Positions 45,421-57,739 of a stretch of 64,000 nt of DNA are shown piece after piece. Position 1 is the first letter of the stretch. Every line of letters begins with the position of its first letter. The position numbers were made by a program, and so were the translations under genes. This stretch comes from Atopsyche davidsoni (Eukaryota > Arthropoda > Insecta > Trichoptera > Hydrobiosidae). Where the stretch lies: positions 2,604,001 to 2,668,000 of the forward strand of contig JAILWY010000012.1 of NCBI GenBank assembly GCA_022113835.1, given 5' to 3'. The notes beneath the pieces were generated by a model. The model made no database searches. It was given only the letters and a program-made list of their open reading frames with translations, and had not been told where the DNA came from.

Positions 45421-47263
45421 AATACTTCCTTACAATTAAACGGATAATTTAAAGTAAAAATATCTCTTTTAATACATGTATATAATGATGACGAAAATTA
45501 TATCAATTGTAATGTAAGCACTTTTCTAACAGATCCGGAATCAAAATTAAAATAATTTATTTTGATTTAATGTATGCTTAAGGACACAAACTATTTATAA
45601 GTTGTGCTTTCATGAAAAATAAGTTTCCTTCGACTTGATAGTGATTTAAACTAAGTTTTCTCAAGTGGTTAATTCTTTGTTGATATTCCAGCGTTGGAAA
45701 TGAAAATTCACAATGGAGTTGCCACAACTATTTCTAAAGCAAGACACACAAACGCACAGGAAAGTCTAAATACACTTACCCATTAACACACATCCTACAT
45801 ATTACAAGTTGAAACTCGCAAGTGAGGGCAGAGGCTCTCAAGTCAAGGCCCGTGTCTCACACATTATTTACGACCCCGATAAGGAGGGGGGGCGCTTCCT
45901 TATTATTTTATTGCGTACCGCGTTTATTACGGCCGCAATTACTTAGCTAAATCTTACGTCCTTCCTTCCGGTGGGGAGGAACAGGCAGGGGGGGGTGGCG
46001 TCCGCCATTTTGCCTCCCAGTGTTTTTGGCGAGATCTAGGAGCCAGTGTTGCCAGGAGAAGGAGACGACGTAATGACGTCGGAGATTAAAATTAACGGCC
46101 CGTTGGAATTACTTTATTTTGGATTATCGCTTAGCTGGTTTCATTTTGTTGTTGTTGTGGAAATGAACTTTATTTTACGTTTTTTATAGCATTAAACACA
46201 GTTATAATAATATACATAATTTTCCAATATATATTATAAAAATGAATGGTTTTTCATAACTGTACATAAACATCAAAATATTTAAAACCAATATGCAATT
46301 ATGTTGTAAATAAACTGCAATAATTTTAAATGAGCTAGGCATCAATCGTTTGTTTCAATATTGAAATTATCAATTAATTGAATTGTTATAAAATAATTTT
46401 TACATATTCCTGGAAAATAAAAAATAAACAGGCTTGCGTTTACGCTTAGTGTAATTTCCTGTTTATAGCTAATTTTGGTTTTTAATTAAATATTCATTTT
46501 TGGTTTAAGTGTCCTCAATAAGTAGTCTTAAATATTTAAGCAAAATATTTAATATACGTCTCAGTTTATTTTCTTGCAATAAATAAATCTACCCGGGTAA
46601 AACTTTATTATGTTATTTGAATATAAAAATTCATTTGAAATACATAAAAGTTTATAAGTTGTTTAAAATCAACCAAACGAGATATTAAATCATAATAATA
46701 AGCACACTCAAAAGATATTACAAGTTAGAATATTCTCAAATATATAAGAAAATAATAAAATGAACGTAAATAAAATATATAATGATTTCTCAATAATTAT
46801 GCCCATTCAAAATATATTAAACGCGTATTTTCAAAACAGTTCCGGGAAATATACCCTGGAAACAGAATCTGAAAATCTCGTAACCAAGGAGAGCTCGTCG
46901 AAGATGCGAACTGGCGGCCTCTCAGCTTCCTTTAAGCCCCAGACTCGCTTGCTCCGGTGAGGGGTGAAGACATCCCTTCCACGGAAACCTACCCCCTCCC
47001 GCTTTAAAACTAAGCTCTCTAATTAATTATAGAGCCTATAGTCGCGAGCTTTCGAGACGCGCAGGACAGGGGCGTTTGTCGTTTGTTTTGCAAGTTTTCA
47101 AAATGGAAGGTGAATTTTGTTATTGATGGGAGTGGAGTGCTTTTGAAGTCATTATTCTTTCAGTTTATTTTAGTTATGCACAATTTTTTCAGCATATAAT
47201 TAAAATACGAATAAAATAAACACGACAATACAAACTCATTGGCATATATGAATAAGCATGATA
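45421..47263. other. Intergenic with GC island at 45830-46090
   Basis: The island has CCGCCATTTTG (46002-46012, YY1/Pho-type) and TGACGTCG (46074-46081). A smaller GC block lies at 46850-47080. The rest is AT-rich. Confidence 0.4.
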
Positions 47264-47270
47264 AATGTTT

Positions 47271-47676
47271 TGAGTCGATTTATACAATTCGTCTCCTAGG
47301 AATTTTTAGACTTTACAGAATTTAATATATAATAAAAAATTTTTGAAGTCATATTTTCATGTATAGTGTCATAATTTAAGTTTACTCAGTAACTTTAGTT
47401 AAGTCAATTTTATATTTCTCAGAAAAGATGTTCTCATTGAATGGGGTCGTCATGGGATGAAAATATAAATGCTTGAGTCGATTAATACAATTCGTCTCCC
47501 AGGAATTTTTAGACTTTACAGAATTTAATATGTAATAAAGCATTTATGAAGTCATATTTTCATTAATAGTGTCATAGTTTTAGTTAACTCAGTAACTTTA
47601 GTTAAGTTAATTTTATATTTCTCAGAAAAGATGTTCTCATTGAATGGGGTCGTAATGGGATGAAAATATAAATGTG
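47271..47676 (+). repeat. Tandem duplication, 2 x 203 bp
   Basis: 47271-47473 and 47474-47676 are direct, adjacent copies that differ at scattered single bases (for example TCGTCATGGG versus TCGTAATGGG). Both contain AGACTTTACAGAATTTAATA and GTTCTCATTGAATGGGGTCG. No coding content. Confidence 0.9.
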
Positions 47677-47893
47677 ATGATTTTAAGGTGAGAATAAAAA
47701 AATCTGTACCATTCCAAAGTAAACGTGTATTTAAGTCAGCAGTTTTATTATTTACTCTTATTGTTCGATAATCTTAATGTTGGAAAGTAACTATTTAAAA
47801 TTAATACGCAGATAAAATAAATATAACAAGTACGCCTCTTTCTGCTGGCATCTAAGACGACGCTGCAAAAAGCCAAGACAGGGGGCGTCTTGG

Positions 47894-47995
47894 CGGGGGG
47901 GCGGAGGGGGCAGGAGGGGGCAGGAGGGGGCAGGAGGAGGCAGGGGGGGGGGGGGCAGGGGGGGGGGCAGGGGTGAGTCTCGCAGAAGGCAGGGG
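47894..47995. repeat. G-rich minisatellite (GGGGGCAGGA-type)
   Basis: About three GGGGGCAGGA units, then long G runs. Likely G-quadruplex-forming on the + strand. The Pro-rich minus-strand frames across it are artefacts. Confidence 0.85.
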
Positions 47996-49469
47996 TGGGG
48001 GCTGTTCTTCCCCTCCCCCATCCCCGGCGCGGAGAATTAGCCTGCCCCGGGCGGAAACGGCGAGCACAATGGCGATTAAATTCTCCACTAAATCAAATTT
48101 ATATGCTGGAATTTATAATTCATCATCAGCAATGTTTCCTAAATTAAAAAAACACGCCCTTCGAGAATATTCTATGCGTGCGATGTGCAGCTTGTTGAAT
48201 GTTTTGTGTTTCTATTTTTGGAATTTAGTATTAGTAATTATGCCTAAATTTGCCGATTTTTCATCAAAATAATTTACTCAATATTACTGCAATGACAAGT
48301 AATAAAAGTTAATAGGATATTCATTTGATATTTTTTTATGTGGTACAAGTGTATTGTGTGTTGATAAATTCTGTTAGTACTAAACTTTCTTATGTTGGGA
48401 CGACAATTTTATAAGTTAATTATAAAAACGCAATGACCTGAGACCTCTTTATAATATATTACACATATACACATAAATTGTTAATTTATATAGATTTCTT
48501 TTGATTGGAACTCGCGGTCCTTTAAGCTCAACGTTAATAAAACTTTAATATAAACTTGAGCAAATCGATTAACTTGTTATTAATTTAATTTAAAATGAAG
48601 TGTTAAAATTCAAGCAGACATTTAAAACAGCCTATATATTTAAAATAATATCACCTCGTTTAAATCTGACTTGGCGTTATTAAACAATATTTCTCATATC
48701 TGTACGGATTTCCGCTCTTCTTCTCCTGCCTATACTTCAGTGCCACCCGCGAGGATCCTCGGGGAAGCTCGGGGCTGGTACCGGAGGCCAGATTTATGGA
48801 ACCTCCTTTGTGGACACGCACAGGGTAATTGGGTTAAGTTGCAAGCAGAATCAGCGGCGGGGGTGGAAGCCCGCGAGGGCGGCTTTCTCGGGAGCACGTT
48901 CAGTGTTTATTTTTTTCTCTCTTCTTGCATCTGTTGCATCATTTTAAGCTACTTAGTATTTGTATACCTTGCAAACGAGTTATAGGTTGAGTACGTTTTT
49001 CAACATGAAGCACGGTGCTATTATAATATCATTTATATTGTATAATCAATTATAGACTAGTACACTAAATAAAATTTTCAAAACAGTATTTTTGAATATG
49101 ATTAGGCATAAATCATATATAACTGAGTCTTATGTGAATAAAAAAAATTTAGCTATCGATCAAAAAGTTAAATATTGTAATAATATTTTTATGTATTTTT
49201 GTTTCAATGCTGTCTTTAGCTCCACACATAACATGGCAACACAATGTTAAGAAATCACCTTTGACTAAACCGACTACCCCGTGTTGCGCACGTCCTACAT
49301 GTGCTACAACCTGCCCGCGGGGGAGTGTTCTAGGAAATGTTACCTGCGCTAACAAGCTGCCTTTGATTGTAGCTTTGTATTCAGATCTAAATGCCGTGTT
49401 AGAAGATTGCCAAACGAACTTTGAATATTTAAAAAAATCTGCAATTTTTCGTGCTTACGCTTTATTTAT
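47996..49469. other. Intergenic, GC island at 48730-48905
   Basis: No gene recognised. A 103-codon + frame (49207-49518) ends inside the SINE at 49470, so its apparent C-terminus is repeat-derived. Confidence 0.4.
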
Positions 49470-49640
49470 TGTTACTAATATGATTAGGCATATTAGTTCA
49501 CACATAGAAGATGATTAAAGAAATTCTCAAAAAAATATCATCGTGATTTGTGTGGGATTTGAACACACATCCCCAGGCTTACATGGCCGGTGTACTAACC
49601 ATTTTACTAACGAACCACACCTAGGCCAACCAATATTTAG
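49470..49640 (-). repeat. tRNA-derived SINE, tail type B
   Basis: Type-B tail (ATGATTAGGCATATTAGTTC) followed by the body and a 72-nt tRNA-like head at 49545-49616 on the minus strand. The T arm is partly mutated. Confidence 0.8.
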
Positions 49641-49856
49641 TGATTTGCAAGCGCTGGAGTTTTTTGATCAAAGTATCAAGTGAAGCGTTAATCCAATCAG
49701 GATATTATTTTTTTTTAAATTTATTAATTAGCCAAGACGCGCACCATCATATATGTTTGTCTATTTTTTGGATTGAACGTCAATCAAGTGCGTATTTATT
49801 ACCTATTACAAGTTTATATTATTACTAATATGATTAGGCACATTAGTTCACACAAA
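49641..49856. repeat. SINE-associated repeat and second type-B tail piece
   Basis: 49640-49735 matches 45126-45232. 49770-49856 (TTTTTTGGATTGAACGTCAA ... ATGATTAGGCACATTAGTTC) matches 11575-11670. Confidence 0.5.
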
Positions 49857-50920
49857 AAATTCTCTTTATGTATTGATCAAGTCATGTCGATTTTTGTTAA
49901 TTGACTCGCGATAACCGTGGAGAAGTAAGTTAGATTTTCAGTTATGTCTGAAGGATTTTTTTCATCGTTTTATGTACTATATGGGTCGATGACTAAAAAC
50001 GTGTTACTAAAATATGTATATAGTATATTAGTATTCTTCGAGTAATTACACGCTCGTATATGGTGTCGCCATGAATAAGCACTGGTGATAGTAAATCTAC
50101 CCAATTCACGCACACTCCCCGAGCATAGGGTGGGCGGATCCACCACCTCCTGGCGACATGGGCGGGAGACAAAGGAGGTCGTAAGCCAAGTTTCCTTGAC
50201 GCCGACACACGACGACCAAATAACTTCCCGTCGTCGCCGCCCTCGTCCACTCGAAACTTTCGACATTGCCTGTTTTAAAATTCATGGCAGGCCCGAGTGT
50301 TTGCCGCCTGCGGATTTCATGTGATTTATGTGCCGTGATGTTTGTGAAATTATACCAACTGTTTTTTAAACATTTATTTAATAATGCGAAAAATTGTAAA
50401 AACGAACTGTAAACTGAGAAAGGTTAAATCAATTCAGAATCATTTGATACATGAGGGATTTTTACCAAAGTATTTTGCTTTGTTATCTTTTCAGGTAATG
50501 CGTTGTTCAGAGAAAAACTCTCAATCCATGAATCATTTATTTCAACTTATGTTATTATCATAGTTTGTTTGCTCAGCCAAGAAAAAAATATGAGAACCAC
50601 TGCAGTTATTGACTTAGCCGAAGCCTTACTGCTGTATACTGAAGCACAGTCTCCCGTGTCGCTGGCTCCAAACATCACACTACTTAAACTATCTATATTT
50701 GTTAAAATTTATAATAATTTGCAATGTATTAATTTATAGTAAATATGTATCCACGTGTAGAGTGAGATTTAATCAAACTTTTCCTGCTGAATATGGAAGA
50801 AGTGAGAATGGCGGTTGTGCCTGACTTGTCCTGCAAACATTACTGAGTAGTTTTAACCGCACAATAATATTATTTATTCAGTTTTATTTGCTAAAATCCA
50901 AGTCTTCAGATTATTGGTGT
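49857..50920. other. Intergenic, GC block at 50090-50310
   Basis: Both strands are open across 50085-50266; neither translation is recognisable. Confidence 0.4.
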
Positions 50921-51115
50921 ATTTGTGACCCACACGTGCGACATTCAAATTGTCCGGTGTAGTGCAAGTGCACACGTCATTGCACGCTGCCTGTGCCGGC
51001 CCGCGTGCCCTGCGTCACGGCCAGCAGCCGGAAACAAGATGGACGCCGCGGTGACGTCACGGCCACGTGACCGCCAGGGCCACCCGGGGGGGGGGGATGT
51101 GGGGGAAGCTTATTT
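50921..51115. promoter_or_regulatory. GC island with CRE and E-box, YY1-like site
   Basis: AACAAGATGGAC (51033-51044), TGACGTCA (51052-51059) and GGCCACGTGACC (51061-51072) occur within 40 bp, followed by a G run. The pattern suggests a promoter or enhancer; no exon is linked. Confidence 0.4.
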
Positions 51116-51539
51116 GAATACTGTGCTAATATAATTATTGTTAAGTTAAGTGCATTTATATTGATTAAAAAACGGATTCATACATTAAGAGCAAGGAAAG
51201 CGAAAAATGATTATTTATTTTATTATTAATTTTTGTCTCGTTTTAAACGTGTAATATTTGAAACATTGTATTTAAAAATTCAATTTCTATTCAATTAGTT
51301 TTTAGAAAAAAGCGTGAGCGCTAGAGTGGGGGTCGAACCAAAAGCCTCTTGATCAAGTATGCGTACCGAAATAGTAGTATTTATATAAATATTTTTTTAT
51401 GTTCCCAATAATATTAAACATAAAAAAGTTATAATCGATCGGTAGTAAATTTACCATTCAAACGATGAACATTAAAAAAAAAAATATTTTCCACACCATA
51501 AAAATACTCCTCAACCGAAATTTTCGGCGTCATACCGCC

Positions 51540-51790
51540 TTTGAATTTTAAATTTATAATTATACAAATAGGTTACAACGTCGAACAAACGGACGGTATG
51601 AATTAATTAGCAAACAAATACGCTCGCTCGATAATGGCTACCAGCGGCGGCTCGTTATTACCCGTTCGGGGTATTAATAATGCCGTGCGATATATATTTC
51701 GGAAATTCGTTAATTAGACGGGGAGTCGCGGGCCCGTTTATTGGTAAACCGCTTACGCGCGCCGCCCCTGTTTCGCAGAGATGGCGCAAT
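51540..51790. promoter_or_regulatory. Candidate enhancer with TAATTA sites in GC-rich context
   Basis: Homeodomain-type cores (AATTAATTAG near 51602, TATTAATAAT near 51672, CGTTAATTAG near 51707) are interleaved with CpG-rich CGGCGGCTCG and TTACGCGCGCCGCC. This is unlike the AT-rich surroundings and fits a conserved developmental regulatory element, by inference only. Confidence 0.35.
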
Positions 51791-52038
51791 TTATATTGAA
51801 ATATTACCAATGCTATTCACGCTGGGAATTCCACATTTTGTTTTATTTAAGTTATATACTATAGCATCGGCGGTTGGTTAAAAAATTCATGAATTCAGAT
51901 AATTTTAATTAAAATGTTTAAAACTGTTTTCTAGCACTTGAAACTCAGAACAATATATTTTTTTCTTCTTCATCAAGAAGGTTGGAGACCATTTCACCTG
52001 AGCCAGTGGGTTCTCTGGTGCTTCCAAGGAAAAGTGTA

Positions 52039-52583
52039 GGCTGTCTAAAAAGTGTATCGGGTGAATGTGAATAGTGACCGTTATTGCGATATTCTGCGTA
52101 AATTTTTGGGCCCAGAGTTGCAAGAGTTTCAAGTTTTTCAACGTGGTTCCAACAAGACGTGGCCACTCTCCATACATCTTACAGTTAACGAATTATTCCC
52201 TAATAAGGTCATTTCGCGTAGAGGTAACATCAACTGGCCTCCCAGAAGCCCCGACCTTAGCCCTCTTGACTATTTTGTATGGGGATACCTTAAAAAGTAG
52301 GGTTTATGAGAATAATCTGATGAACCTAATGTAATTGAAACAATACATCAGGTCAGAAATGGCAGCAATATGTCAGCGTGGCTATGTGTTAGCGTGTTAT
52401 CAACAATCTTTGTTCCAGATTAAAAGAGTGCCAGCAGCAGCGTAACGGTCACCATTTGAATAACATCATCTTTTCGAAATAATTTTCCATTTTGTATTCT
52501 TATAATCAGCAAAAAAAAAAAATACTTGATTATTTGTTTTAATGAACTTACAAATACCTGATACTCTCTTTGGGCACACTCTA
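52039..52583 (+). pseudogene. Tc1/mariner-superfamily deletion derivative, copy T3
   Basis: Left end GGCTGTCTAAAAAGTGTATC after TA; right end complement of TACCTGATACTCTCTTTGGG. It has the same 5' deletion junction as T1 and T2 and keeps FPNKVISRRG, NWPPRSPDLSPLDYFVWGYL, then frame breaks. Confidence 0.8.
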
Positions 52584-55080
52584 TATAATCCTTTCCTTAT
52601 AAAACTCTGGCGTTTAGATCTGATACTCCTTCTGGAACAATACCACCTCGACAAGGTACTTTAAAGCACATCCCTTCACAATCATTCTAAGTCCACAAGT
52701 TCCCACATCTACAGTTCTGATAACAAAACAAAAACATAAACTTCTCTCTTGTAAATATCCACTGATATGCGTTGTAGACTTTTCAAGCGCTATCACTATG
52801 TACTTGAAATTGACGCTCATATATTTTTATAAAAAGCCTGTAGAGTAGAAGTGTAGACCCAAAAAAGCTTTAAACCTGTATCAATACACTGAATTCTAAA
52901 ATGAACAAAATGCTTGACTTCTCCTAGGAACTTTGTTTGAAGAAAAGATGTTTAATACTACGTTTTTAAAAATTTGCCTATATCATACCGTATTGCATCC
53001 ATTTTCTTCAGTCTCCAGGGTTCAGGAGACTGCAATATTTATGGCGTGGGGATGGACGTAAGTTACTCGCGAATACAGGCAGGGACTCCTGCTGTAATTC
53101 AGGAAGGCATGTCACATTCCCCGCACGGCACCACCTGCCGGGAAATTAGTGGCGGAAGTGCACCGGAAATGCGCAAGACAGACATATTTTATGGATATGA
53201 TGCATTTGAAAAAGGAGAACTGTTGAAAATTTAACAAATAAATCATTATCAGTTAAATTTCAAACGCTTTATTTTAATAAATCTTTATAAAGAATTTAAT
53301 ATAAAATTATACAATGTGAACGTATGAAACTGATTTAAATAATATATGGCATTTTCTTATTGAAATTTAAAAAAAAAAATCACCGTTGCATAATAAAAGT
53401 TTAATAAGACTATTCTAATTTGAACAAACTCAAACTATTTTATATTAGTAAACTTGCAGAAAACATGCAAAAAAACATTACGATAGAAAACAATGAAACA
53501 AAACTGATTCATTATTTATTTTTTTTTACTTATAAATAATAAATACCAAAAATAATAATCAAGTGTTAGATTAAATTGTTGTAATAAATCCTATTCTGCA
53601 TTTCCAAAACACGTTCTTTCTGCAGGATTCCAGGGACGGGGGTAGGAATTCGATTGCCTCTGGGGCGGATCCAGGATTAGGGGCCGCCTTTTGTTTGCCG
53701 ACCCCTGGCCATATTAAATTTTCGTCCTGGTTCGGCGCTGAGGGATTTTAAATTGTTGCGTTGGTAACCGGCGCGCCCGGGATTTTTGGGATGCCTTGCG
53801 GTGGAGATCCTTCGACCGCCCCTATTAGATGTGACTTGCGGACCTCGATTTGTTCATGCGTGTACTCTTATATTTATTCGTTTACATCATACATTAAATT
53901 TTAAATAAAATAGTTAAACAAATAAAGCAGTTACAGCTATAAAACTATTACTACTAAAACGGAAAAATCTGATCGAAAAGAGGCGTTAAAAAAAGAAAGT
54001 AAACATAGATGCGGAGCTTGTGGCTGTAGCCAGAGTATAATTTTATTTTTTGTAGATTTTATCAGCTGTTGTTTTTAAATATCTGGGTTTATGTGTATTT
54101 TGCTGCGTTTTCAGTTGTAATTTCCCACACGTTTCAGTCTTGGTACAAGGACCTAAGTGTCGGAAGACTTAAGTCACAATTTAGTATAACACCCAGGAAA
54201 GTAGAGAATCGATTAGTTCTATTCATATTTTATGAATTTATTAATTTTTTTTAATATTTTGAATATCAGTGGAATGCGGTGAGTCTAAAATCAAGGCAAT
54301 CAGTTTATCTTACAAAATATAAAACAGCTTGAAGAATCACGTAAATTACTCACAATAACGAGTTTCTTCAAAAATCCTTGTAATATCTTCCCATTTATTT
54401 TATGATGAGCAATGTTTTTTTCTTTTATGGATAATAGGTAAATAAATATTAATTTGAATTTAAGCGTGTAAATTTCAAAATATAAACGTTTCAAGCGATC
54501 TGATCCGCATCGTTTCGCGCTAATCCGATGGTGAACTCCGGGCGAGTTCAAGGTGGCGGCCAGTCGCATAGAAACTACTATTTATTCATCAGGAGGCGAG
54601 GAGCGCTAATGTATGCGGAGAGTGTCCCGGCCCGGAGGCTGGAGAGCGGACCTCCCGCTCCTGCGAAGTGGCTATTAGATTTTAGAGGACAGATTCAATT
54701 GTAGGAGCAGGAGACGCCGATCGGAATACCAGATTGGCAGTCCAGAACGCTAAAGTGGATACGCGAACGGGAGGAGGTGTGGTGTGTTTCTGATGCCGAA
54801 CACGCTGAGTGGATCTTAAATAAGAACCTTTTTGGTTTTAGTAATGTCATAACGCGTAGATGCGTTCATATATTTCAAAGGTATGTTTTTGGAAAAAATT
54901 CTGGGATTCCTGTTGGAATTCCCATTGTTTAAGCGCCAGGGCCAAAACGTCGGATTTCATCTTAAAATTTAACAAACTGAGACGTCGAAAGATTCTAAAC
55001 ACAATGCAACACAATAATCAATAATGATAAAGCGCACAACAACGACTTATTTGAAGGTTTTAAATTTTTGTTTTAACTTA
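52584..55080. other. Intergenic, GC islands at 53620-53830 and 54500-54800
   Basis: No gene recognised. The islands contain GGCGCGCCCGGG and GTCCCGGCCCGG and lie in AT-rich DNA. Confidence 0.4.
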
Positions 55081-55085
55081 GACAT

Positions 55086-55276
55086 CATGGTTGAGGAACA
55101 AGGCATTTGATTCGTGAAGATCCATTATTATAATGATAAAAGTACCTTTGTATTTTGTCTTCACTTGGAGTTTATTAAAATTATTTGCATTACTAGTTTC
55201 GACCCAAAACACTGGGTCATCATTAGATGCATAACTAAACAGTTTAGTTATGCAAAGGTATTTTTATCATTATCAT
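55086..55276 (+). repeat. F2 repeat, copy 2, with foldback end
   Basis: 55086-55240 matches 22055-22200 in reverse complement. The right side folds back: 55228-55240 and 55242-55254 are a perfect 13-bp inverted pair around one base, and 55252-55276 mirrors 55122-55149. It carries the hammerhead-like motif on the minus strand. Confidence 0.7.
55186..55231 (-). ncRNA. Hammerhead-ribozyme-like motif, F2 copy 2, core mutated
   Basis: Minus strand: stem I TGCAT with ATGCA (5 of 5 pairs); core CTAATGA (CUGANGA with G5 changed to A); one extra T; stem II GACCC / GGGTC with an 8-nt loop; GAAAC; TA; cleavage triplet GTA. Every hammerhead element is in the right order. The broken base (G5) differs from the one broken in 22055-22100 (G8). 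Loss of G5 predicts an inactive copy. Confidence 0.5.
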
Positions 55277-57739
55277 GGTTTGTTTTTTTTAGTTTTAGAC
55301 TATACTAACAAGTACCTTTAAAAATAGGCTATAGCACAACCATGTCGCCAATATGCCATGTTTAACACAGACCTAGTTTGGTAAATGACTTTATAAAACA
55401 CGTTAATGTACACGTTCTCAGACCCGCCCTCGCGCCCTACTGAGTAAAAGCTCTTTCCACCCTTAATGAAATTGTCCGCCGCATTGGAGATGTTCTCACA
55501 CGCGAGGTTTCCACTTACTTTCGCATTTCTCTCCCCTATTTGATAAGTACCGAGTACACTGGAGCTACGCTGCTTCTTCTTGATATATGATGCTTTATTA
55601 TTATGCAATTTGTGCAATCATTGATTTTACTAACCAAAACCAGATTTTTTTCTTGAAAGAGGGTTTGTTTAGACAAGGAATGATCAAGGTTTATATAAGT
55701 AATATATATAATACAAATTATTTGATTATTTAATTCTCTGATCATATGTTATTTTATCCTATTGATTGTTATTTAATTTTTAGAGTTACAAAAATACAGA
55801 ATTAAAAGTTTTTTTTTAAAATTCAAATACATTTATAAGTTAAACGTATTTTGATTTAAATTTTTTTAAAAAGTGGATTAGTAGTTTTTAACTACGTGAA
55901 ATTGTTTATTCTCCTATAGATGATGAAATTTTTAATACCATTTAGCAAAATTATAGTTGAATAGTTTCAAAATAAATAGAAATATTTTTATGATATATTT
56001 TCTGTATTTATCACTAATTGAAGTATAAGTGGTTTCAGTAATACTTTATCATTAAATAATTACATATTATGATTTTAACTACTTTATTATGAATTCATAA
56101 AAAAACATGGACATGTGCTGATGATGATATGTAAAGCTTAAACTTTTGACTTTCTCTTGGTAATTCATAATTTTCAAGAAGCAAAACCAACGAAAAGCAT
56201 TAAATGATATTCATAGAAGTTACGAAATCGTAGAGTAAATAATTTTGAATGTATTAGCAATAAGGATTCTTCAGAAATATGTTCTCCCATGAAAACATAA
56301 TTCACATTACCTTGCACCAACTCAGTCGCAAATTTCCACGTGAGTTTCATCCCCTTAGAGGGACAGGGGTTGTATTGTTTCCCCTGGCATATTGTCTGGA
56401 GGGTAGTTTATGAAGTTAGTTACGCCACCCCCTAGCAGAGGCGCTCGGCCGACGATAAACCTGATCGAATTATTCGATTTGTTGTCGCTTTGCCTAAATT
56501 TGTTTTGTTAACCCTGTTACGTACTCCCTAATTTAGGGGAGACTTTATTATTGCACTCTTTATTGGATAGTTCGATTTAAGTTCATCATTTGGGAATTCG
56601 GGATAAATTGAATATTAAACGCGATTTGATTACAGCAATTTTAACTTATTTATATACACGTATGCAACGAGATATTAAGAAAGTATTTTTTTTTTAAATT
56701 ATCCTTCATGTCTATAAAAATGCCTTGTTTATAATATAATTAAAAGTTGTTTATAAAATTTGCTATTTGACCACTTAATTAATTAAAAAAATCGACGTGC
56801 ATGTTTGCAAAGCTAGTAACGTCAATAAATAAAAAAAACATAACTACAAATGGAGCTTTATCAAGTTCTTTCTGTCAAAAATATTAAATATATTTGTTTT
56901 AGTTATACAATTAGGAGACATTTTACTTACTTATTCACAATCAGTCTGCGATCACAATCTAGATTACAGAAGCCTAAATATTTTGTCGTCCGCGGCTCGC
57001 ATCTGACAAGTAATCTCCCATCAAATGATTTGAATAAATCCTCTAAGCTATCGTAAATAGTCGCATCTTTTACGACTGATAGCATCCAGAAAAAATAAAG
57101 TCCGAAGCTCGGAGCTTAATGGAGCGTCGGGGGAGCCAGTGGTGCTCAAACTGTCACCAGATTATACCATTCAATAAATGCAAAATGTAGAGTGTAATAC
57201 AGATTTGTTCATACAATATTATTAAATGTATATTACAAAGAACTTTAATATTTTTACAACACGATAATTTAATATAAATAATACATTAATAAGGTATGAT
57301 TTTATGATGCCTCTAAATGATTTCTTGATACTTTCTGAATATTTATTGGAAATTTTATTGATATTTTTAAAAGGTTTAATTTGTGTTTTTGTTTTCTTGC
57401 GGCTATTTTATACAAATGATACTCGAGCATTATTTCACTATGATTTGATTTCATCCTCTGTTTTTGTCAAATGAAATTCCACATCTAGAATTAAAATGAT
57501 TGCTAGTGAACTTTAAGCAAAATGATTTGGTATGAAATGGTCTTGCATTTCACTCTAGAAATATGAAATTGCCCATGGCGAGTTTAAAAAAAGAAATAAC
57601 CGCGGTTTTCTCGAGTCGGTAGTCTGCGGCTACTACAAAAAATAACAAAATATGTATAGCAGCCAATATATCCCAAATACAATTAAAAGTTAGAACTGCT
57701 AATAGCAATTTTAAATTGAAGTATTTATTTAGTATCAAT
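55277..57739. other. Intergenic, AT-rich, small GC block at 56330-56470
   Basis: Contains an F1 end-block scrap at 56847-56893 (ATCAAGTTCTTTCTGTCAAA). Otherwise no recognised feature. Confidence 0.45.

Noticed and set aside
49207..49518. 103-codon + frame
   Set aside because: Its last residues come from the SINE tail, and the opposite strand is also open; no recognisable domain.
51310..51350. tRNA-like 3' half (GGGGGTCGAACC)
   Set aside because: It contains a B-box-like word but no acceptor, D or anticodon arm pairs with it; a chance match or a tRNA scrap.
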